Part shown: positions 59,399-64,000 of the stretch, piece after piece
How the letters are laid out: every line of letters starts with the position of its first letter
Position numbering within the stretch: the stretch's first letter is position 1
NCBI RefSeq assembly: GCF_000016525.1
Contig: NC_009515.1
Span: forward strand, 584,501-648,500
Reading direction: 5' to 3'
Source of the DNA: Methanobrevibacter smithii ATCC 35061
GTDB taxonomy: Archaea > Methanobacteriota > Methanobacteria > Methanobacteriales > Methanobacteriaceae
DNA: 64,000 nt
Notes under the pieces: model-generated
Database searches by the model: none
Told to the model about the DNA's origin: nothing
What the model saw: only the letters and a program-made list of their open reading frames with translations
Position numbers and translations under genes: made by a program

Positions 59399-60157
59399 TT
59401 AAACTTCAGCACCATTTAAAGCATGGCGACAAGGACAATCAAAATCGTCGTCTAAATTCCTGATGATTTCATAAATCAATTCAAGCAAATCTGATTCTTT
59501 AGCCTTAACCATTTCAAATACTTCATCAATGGTCAAGTTATCTTCAGAAATGCCTGATGCATAATTTGAAACTATACAAATGGAATTGTAACAAATTGCC
59601 CTTTCACGAGCCAATGTTACTTCAGGAACTCCAGTCATACCTACCAAATCCCCTCCAAGAAGTTTGAACATTTTGATTTCAGCAGGTGTTTCAAATCTGG
59701 GTCCCTGTGTACACACATATGTTCCGCCAGTAATAACTTCCCCACAGTCAGCCATTATATCCCTTAGACGACTGCAATAAGGTTCAGTTACATCTACATG
59801 AACAACATGGTCTTCAAAGTATGTCTTATCCCTGTTTTCTGTAAAATCTAAAAAGTCATCGGGAATGACAAATGATCCAGGAGGCATTTCCAGATTCATA
59901 GACCCAACAGAATTGGTAGCTATTATCTGTGTAACACCTACATTCCTAAGTGCATCAATATTAGCTCTGAAATTGATTTTATGTGGAGGGATACTGTGTC
60001 CTGCAGCATGTCTTGGAATAAAAGCTACTGTTTTATTGAATATATCCAAAATAGAAACTTCAACTTCCCCATAGTCTGTTTTGACTAACTTTTTTTCAAC
60101 ACTGTCTGCCTTCTGAGTTATTTCATAAACTCCGCTGCCGCCAATAATTCCAATCAT
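59399..60157 (-). CDS. mtnP: Purine-nucleoside/MTA-type phosphorylase
   Basis: 252 residues starting MIGIIGGSGVYEI, with RHAAGHSIPPHKINFRANI, TNSVGSMN and the substrate motif MTGVPEVTLARE. Cleaves 5'-methylthioadenosine, or in methanogens more likely 5'-methylthioinosine, after deamination. Begins six bases after rtcB. Confidence 0.88.
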   Translation of the reverse strand: MIGIIGGSGVYEITQKADSVEKKLVKTDYGEVEVSILDIFNKTVAFIPRHAAGHSIPPHKINFRANIDALRNVGVTQIIATNSVGSMNLEMPPGSFVIPDDFLDFTENRDKTYFEDHVVHVDVTEPYCSRLRDIMADCGEVITGGTYVCTQGPRFETPAEIKMFKLLGGDLVGMTGVPEVTLARERAICYNSICIVSNYASGISEDNLTIDEVFEMVKAKESDLLELIYEIIRNLDDDFDCPCRHALNGAEV

Positions 60158-60163
60158 CTTATC

Positions 60164-61612
60164 TTATCCTTTTGTAACAGCTAACGGTTTTACTTTTGCA
60201 ACAAGTTTAGCTATTCCTGTACTGTCAGATATTTTAACTACACTGTCCACATCTTTGTATGCCCCAGGTGCCTCTTCAGCTATTACATTTTCAGTTGTAG
60301 CTCTGATTTTTACTCCGTTTGCAGCCAAAGTGTTTTTGATTTCTTCAGGTTTGTAGTCTTTTTTAGCCTGTGACCTTGATAAAACTCTTCCGGCACCATG
60401 TGCAGTGGATCCGAATGTTTCTTCCATTGCTGTTTGTGTTCCATGCAATACATAGGATGCTGTTCCCATTGTTCCAGGAATCAATACCGGCTGACCAACT
60501 TCCCTGTATTTTTCAGGAATTTCTTCACTTCCAGGTCCGAATGCACGGGTAGCTCCTTTTCTGTGTACCACCAGTTTAATGTCATTGCCTTTGAATTTGT
60601 GTGTTTCCTGTTTAGCAATGTTGTGAGCTACATCATAAACAATGTCCATTTCCATATCTTTAGCGGATTTTCCTAAAATGTCTTCAAAGGTTTCCCTTAT
60701 CCAATGAGTCATCATCTGTCTGTTTGCCCATGCATAATTAGCTGCAGCATACATAGCTTTTAAGTAGTCCTGAGCTTCCCTTGAATCAAATGGTGCACAG
60801 GCCAGTTGTCTGTCTGCAAGATCTATTTGGTGATTTTTATAAGCTTTATCCATTACTCTTAAATAATCAGAACATACCTGATGTCCGCAGCCTCTTGAAC
60901 CGCTGTGAATCATTATTACAACCATTCCTTTTTCAAGTCCGTATACACCAGCCACTTCATCATTATATATTTCATCAACAACCTGAATTTCTAAAAAGTG
61001 ATTTCCAGAACCTAAAGAACCAAGTTGAGGTATTCCCCTTCTTTTAGCTTTGTCACTGACTTTAGCTGAGTCTGCTTCTTTGATTCTTCCGTTTTCTTCT
61101 AAAACTTCCAAATCTTCTTTCCACCCGTAGCCATTTTCTACAGCCCATTCAGCTCCGAAATTTAAAACATCATCTATTTCATTTTCTTTAAGCTTGATTT
61201 TTCCTTTGCTTCCTACACCAGACGGAATGTTTTTAAACAATGCTTCAATTAATTCATCAAGCTTGTCTTCAATGTCTGCTTGTTTAAGATTGGTTTTTAT
61301 TAATCTGACTCCACAGTTAATGTCAAAACCTACTCCTCCAGGAGAGACAATTCCATTTTTTTCATTGAATGCTGCCACCCCACCTATTGGAAATCCATAT
61401 CCGAAATGAATGTCAGGCAGACCGATTGCATATCTGTGAACACCTGGAAGACATGCAATATTTACAATCTGGTCAATAGCCCCATCTTCCAAAGCTTCAA
61501 AACTTTCATCATCAAGATACAATCTTCCAGAAGCTCTCATTTTTTTATTAACGCTTCCTGGAACTTCGTATACGTTATCTCTAACTTTTTTAATGTTATC
61601 TTTAATACTCAT
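60164..61612 (-). CDS. rtcB: RNA-splicing ligase RtcB
   Basis: 482 residues. Joins 2',3'-cyclic phosphate and 5'-OH ends, as in tRNA intron splicing. Metal/guanylate residues: FDINCGVRL with Cys100 and Asp97, the SGNHFLE segment and [14 protein letters not shown] near the His that is guanylylated. No intein interrupts it. I chose ATG 61610-61612; a GTG three codons upstream is possible. Archease, its activator, lies 0.6 kb upstream on the same strand. Confidence 0.96.
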   Translation of the reverse strand: MSIKDNIKKVRDNVYEVPGSVNKKMRASGRLYLDDESFEALEDGAIDQIVNIACLPGVHRYAIGLPDIHFGYGFPIGGVAAFNEKNGIVSPGGVGFDINCGVRLIKTNLKQADIEDKLDELIEALFKNIPSGVGSKGKIKLKENEIDDVLNFGAEWAVENGYGWKEDLEVLEENGRIKEADSAKVSDKAKRRGIPQLGSLGSGNHFLEIQVVDEIYNDEVAGVYGLEKGMVVIMIHSGSRGCGHQVCSDYLRVMDKAYKNHQIDLADRQLACAPFDSREAQDYLKAMYAAANYAWANRQMMTHWIRETFEDILGKSAKDMEMDIVYDVAHNIAKQETHKFKGNDIKLVVHRKGATRAFGPGSEEIPEKYREVGQPVLIPGTMGTASYVLHGTQTAMEETFGSTAHGAGRVLSRSQAKKDYKPEEIKNTLAANGVKIRATTENVIAEEAPGAYKDVDSVVKISDSTGIAKLVAKVKPLAVTKG

Positions 61613-61745
61613 AAAAATCACAAACTATTTTATAATATTTATAATAGGACAATAAATAATTTTTTGGTAGAAAACAGAATGAAATTAATAAAAAAATTAC
61701 TCCAAAAAATAAAATCGGCAACAAAAAACCTCTTTTTTACAGTCT

Positions 61746-61780
61746 AAAAAAAAACAAGTTAAATGAGGCCATAAACCTCA
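61746..61780 (-). terminator. Terminator after the DUF4064 gene
   Basis: TGAGG/CCTCA stem (61764-61768, 61776-61780) followed, after about nine bases, by nine T on the minus strand. It separates DUF4064/archease from rtcB. Confidence 0.55.
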
Positions 61781-61852
61781 CCGGCAAATTGAGAAAAATA
61801 AAATCTCTTAAAGATTAATTGTTTATTTACAAAAGCTTTATTAAGAAAATTT

Positions 61853-62173
61853 TTATTTTCTAAATAAAGCAGATATTCCTGCAACCAACAGCAGCAATGC
61901 TCCAAGAACACCAAAGAAAGTAGATCCCAGCAGAACCAAGATTGCAGAAACAATAAACAGGAATCCTCCAACATCACTATCTTTAAATACATGAATAGAT
62001 GCAAAAATACCTAAAAATGATCCAAGAGTAGCTATAAGTCCTAAAAAGGATGTTGCTCCAAATCCAAAACTTCCAATCAATAAAATAAATGAACTAGAAA
62101 CCAAACTTACAAGTGCCCCTAAGCCACCTACAATTAGTTCAAATATTCTTGAAACTGATTTTCTTCTTTGCAT
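61853..62173 (-). CDS. DUF4064-like small membrane protein
   Basis: 106 residues, three or four hydrophobic helices, basic N-terminus MQRRKSVSR and a GGLGALVSLVSS start of the first helix, matching the DUF4064 pattern. CATATATAATG 25 bases upstream suggests its own leaderless transcript rather than read-through from archease. Confidence 0.75.
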   Translation of the reverse strand: MQRRKSVSRIFELIVGGLGALVSLVSSSFILLIGSFGFGATSFLGLIATLGSFLGIFASIHVFKDSDVGGFLFIVSAILVLLGSTFFGVLGALLLLVAGISALFRK

Positions 62174-62209
62174 ATTTAATTATTTAACTATAATTCATTA
62201 TATATGTTT

Positions 62210-62632
62210 TCATAAATCAACAATTGCTGAAAGTTTTACAGCATTCCCCTCAACAATATTCATTTTGTGAAATGTTATTGCCTTAACTTCATCGCCGCGG
62301 TAATGTTTATCCCAATTAATATCTTCGCCTTCAATTGTTGCATTTAAGTGATATCCGTCATCTATTTTATCAATCATGACTTTAAATTCTGAAAATAACA
62401 TGAATTCTATTTCATGCAAAAATAAAAGTTCCTCTAAAAAATCATATAATAATGAAACTTTGTCTTCCGAGGTTATTTCAAATGATTTGGAAGTTATTGG
62501 ATTTATATTATCTGTTTTGGAAATTATATTAAATAATGCCAATCCTGCATTTTCAAAAGCTTCGTTTAAGTTGTTTCCATATGCATAAAATCCAATATCT
62601 GCAGTTACATCAAAAAATTCAAATTTTTTCAT
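62210..62632 (-). CDS. Archease
   Basis: 140 residues with DVTADIGFYAYGNNLNEAFENAG, LLYDFLEELLFLHE and the C-terminal AITFHKMNI...VDL metal-site tail. Activates RtcB turnover and guanylylation. Family match is clear; GGAAAAAAACT precedes the ATG. Confidence 0.93.
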   Translation of the reverse strand: MKKFEFFDVTADIGFYAYGNNLNEAFENAGLALFNIISKTDNINPITSKSFEITSEDKVSLLYDFLEELLFLHEIEFMLFSEFKVMIDKIDDGYHLNATIEGEDINWDKHYRGDEVKAITFHKMNIVEGNAVKLSAIVDL

Positions 62633-62725
62633 AGTTTTTTTCCTAAAATATTACTTTTCAAATGGGGTGTCTCTCTTTCTTTATATTACACTTTCAAACA
62701 ATATTAATTTAGCGATGTGATAGAA

Positions 62726-62905
62726 ATGTTAAAAAATTCAGATACCACAATAAAAGCTGATTTAAGAAAGAAAAGTTCTATAATGGATGAAATAGAATAT
62801 AGTAACTATAATATTCAAGCTTGCATGGTGATACTTGTTATAATGATGGTATTGCTTTTATCAATAATCTCTGTTGTAACTGCGCAAAATCCCAATTTAG
62901 TATAA
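62726..62905 (+). CDS. Small single-helix membrane protein (59 aa)
   Basis: ATG at 62726 with GATGTGAT before it; an in-frame GTG lies three codons earlier. A charged N-terminal half (about 1-30) precedes one transmembrane helix and a short QNPNLV tail. No family recognised. Confidence 0.55.
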   Translation: MLKNSDTTIKADLRKKSSIMDEIEYSNYNIQACMVILVIMMVLLLSIISVVTAQNPNLV

Positions 62906-63009
62906 TTGGTTTTTTCTGATTATATGCTACCAAACCCTTGGCGCAGAAAAAGCATTAGATCAAAACAGGTTGACCCATGCAAAAATCTAATGTTACAGAG
63001 ATGATTAAT

Positions 63010-63273
63010 ATGAAATTTGATTCAGATATGAAGTTTTGTCAGTCATGTGCAATGCCCATGACTGAAGAATTATACGGCAGCAACAAAGACGGCAGTAAAA
63101 ACGAAGATTACTGCATTTACTGCTATGAAAATGGTGAATTTACAGCAGATATATCTATGGAAGAAATGATTGATTTTTGTGTTCCGAAAACTGTCGAAAA
63201 TACAGATATGGATGAAAAAACAGCTAGAAAAATGTTAAATGAAGCATTTCCACAACTTAAAAGATGGAAATGA
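63010..63273 (+). CDS. Small zinc-ribbon protein (zf-ribbon_6-like)
   Basis: 87 residues. FCQSCAMPMTEELYGSN and EDYCIYCYENGEF give the two CxxC pairs of the family, followed by a helical tail (SMEEMIDFCVPKTVE). Start chosen at 63010 because GAGATGAT precedes it. Role unknown; convergent with cdc6 (3-base gap). Confidence 0.82.
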   Translation: MKFDSDMKFCQSCAMPMTEELYGSNKDGSKNEDYCIYCYENGEFTADISMEEMIDFCVPKTVENTDMDEKTARKMLNEAFPQLKRWK

Positions 63274-63276
63274 ATT

Positions 63277-64000
63277 TCATAATTTGAAATCACATGGGTT
63301 AAAACGTAAAATAATTTCTCTGGAATTTCCTCTTGATCCTTTTCCTGTGAATTTTGTATCAACTAATCTTAAAAACTCCAATTTTTCAAGGGTTCTGTTA
63401 AAGGTAGCATAACTTACATTTTCTTTTTCTTTAAACAGTTCAGATAATTCTCCAGCTGTGAAAATCTTATCTGAATCTGAAATTATTTTTAATAATGCCT
63501 TTTCGGTGTCATTTAATGATTTTAAAGTTTCTGAGATTTGCACTGAAACTAAAGAATCAACTGCTTTTTGGAAATGTTCTTCAGTGATTTCTCTAGAGGC
63601 ATCAGCCTCAGCAATATTACCGCAAGAGCGTAAAAGATTGATACCTACTCTCAAATCACCTACATCATAGGTATGCATAGCTACCAATTCCAATATTTCA
63701 TCACCCATTACTCCCGGGAAAAATCCTGCATTTACCCTGTCTCTTAATATATCTTCAATTTCTGAGTAAGTATATGGCTGAAATGTAATGTCCTGAGGTA
63801 TGAAAACCGTGTTTACGTTTTTATCAAAGGCATATCTGAATTCAAGATCAGACAATATTGCAAAAATTCCGGTTTTAACACCAGGATATTCTTCATATGC
63901 TCTTAACAAATCATAAAATACTTTATTAGCTGCCTTACTTTGGAACAAATAATTGACATCATCCAATGCAACGATTAATGCTTTTTTATCTGATTGAAGT
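63277..64000 (-). CDS. cdc6: Orc1/Cdc6 initiator, C-terminal part
   Basis: At least 241 codons; the 5' part, including Walker A, lies beyond the right edge. Visible are Walker B ALIVALDDVNYL, the sensor region IFAILSDLEFRYAF, the PYTYSEIEDILRDRV helical lid with DLRVGINLLRS (sensor 2), and a C-terminal winged helix (about the last 85 residues). Binds origin DNA and loads MCM. Its promoter and any linked origin would be outside the window. Confidence 0.92.
   Translation of the reverse strand, partial: LQSDKKALIVALDDVNYLFQSKAANKVFYDLLRAYEEYPGVKTGIFAILSDLEFRYAFDKNVNTVFIPQDITFQPYTYSEIEDILRDRVNAGFFPGVMGDEILELVAMHTYDVGDLRVGINLLRSCGNIAEADASREITEEHFQKAVDSLVSVQISETLKSLNDTEKALLKIISDSDKIFTAGELSELFKEKENVSYATFNRTLEKLEFLRLVDTKFTGKGSRGNSREIILRFNPCDFKL

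Noticed and set aside
61406-61747. 113-codon open frame at and beyond the start of rtcB, opposite strand
   Set aside because: Mostly antisense to rtcB and then AT-rich spacer; composition dominated by Asn, Phe, Ile and Lys, with no ribosome-binding site.

Overview
The window is archaeal and comes from a pseudomurein-walled hydrogenotrophic methanogen, most likely Methanobrevibacter smithii or a very close relative. The support is: a methyltransferase MtrH, a methanogenesis marker 8 protein, TFE, archaeal Cdc6, pelota, archaeal r-proteins with the shared P-stalk tail, a giant secreted adhesin-like protein typical of gut Methanobrevibacter, low G+C with poly-A/T spacers, and an insertion sequence whose dimensions (1381 bp, 29-bp inverted repeats, 8-bp target duplication) match what I remember of ISM1 of M. 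smithii. The species call is inference.

Layout. 1-0.6 kb: 5' part of FBP aldolase/phosphatase (minus). 0.7-11.8 kb: one 3684-residue secreted adhesin-like protein. 12-22.3 kb (minus): thiI, a Na+/H+ antiporter, alaS, then the stalk/translocation block P1-P0-L1-L11-Spt5-SecE, with ftsZ upstream. 22.3-24 kb: an 820-bp very AT-rich spacer and a solitary mtrH. 24-26 kb: a stand-alone pyruvate-kinase C-domain gene split by the ISM1-like element. 26-32 kb (mostly plus): CofE-like ligase, TFE, an HD protein, a short ArcS-like protein, a DUF59 protein, tRNA-Ile, an ACT regulator, hypC (minus) and a disulfide-oxidoreductase-like flavoprotein. 32-34 kb (minus): MurG-like and MraY-like genes. 34-43 kb: pelota/tyrA (divergent), cdc48, marker 8, thiC, DNA ligase. 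43-55 kb: a QueT/YhhQ transporter, two phosphohexomutases (glmM type), a TetR-DUF116 pair with a double operator, an ASCH-TPR fusion, nrdG, hisC, a gamma-carbonic-anhydrase-like protein, glmU, apgM. 55-64 kb: LemA, eS1, a small membrane-protein/tRNA-Thr cluster with a 22-codon leaderless ORF, a flavoprotein/NifX-like pair, MTA-type phosphorylase, rtcB, DUF4064, archease, small proteins, and the 3' part of cdc6.

How the genes connect. GlmM and GlmU make UDP-GlcNAc, which plausibly feeds the MraY-like and MurG-like wall enzymes and surface glycans. The ArcS-like protein and the YhhQ-family transporter fit archaeosine/preQ0 metabolism. RtcB and archease form the RNA-ligation pair. SecE, Spt5, L11, L1, P0 and P1 form the conserved translocation/elongation/ribosome-stalk block. 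No CRISPR array, rRNA, prophage or recognisable defence island was seen. The least explained parts are the sORF-membrane protein-tRNA-Thr-membrane protein cluster (57.5-58.4 kb), the TetR-DUF116 unit with twin 18-bp operators, and the ASCH-TPR fusion.
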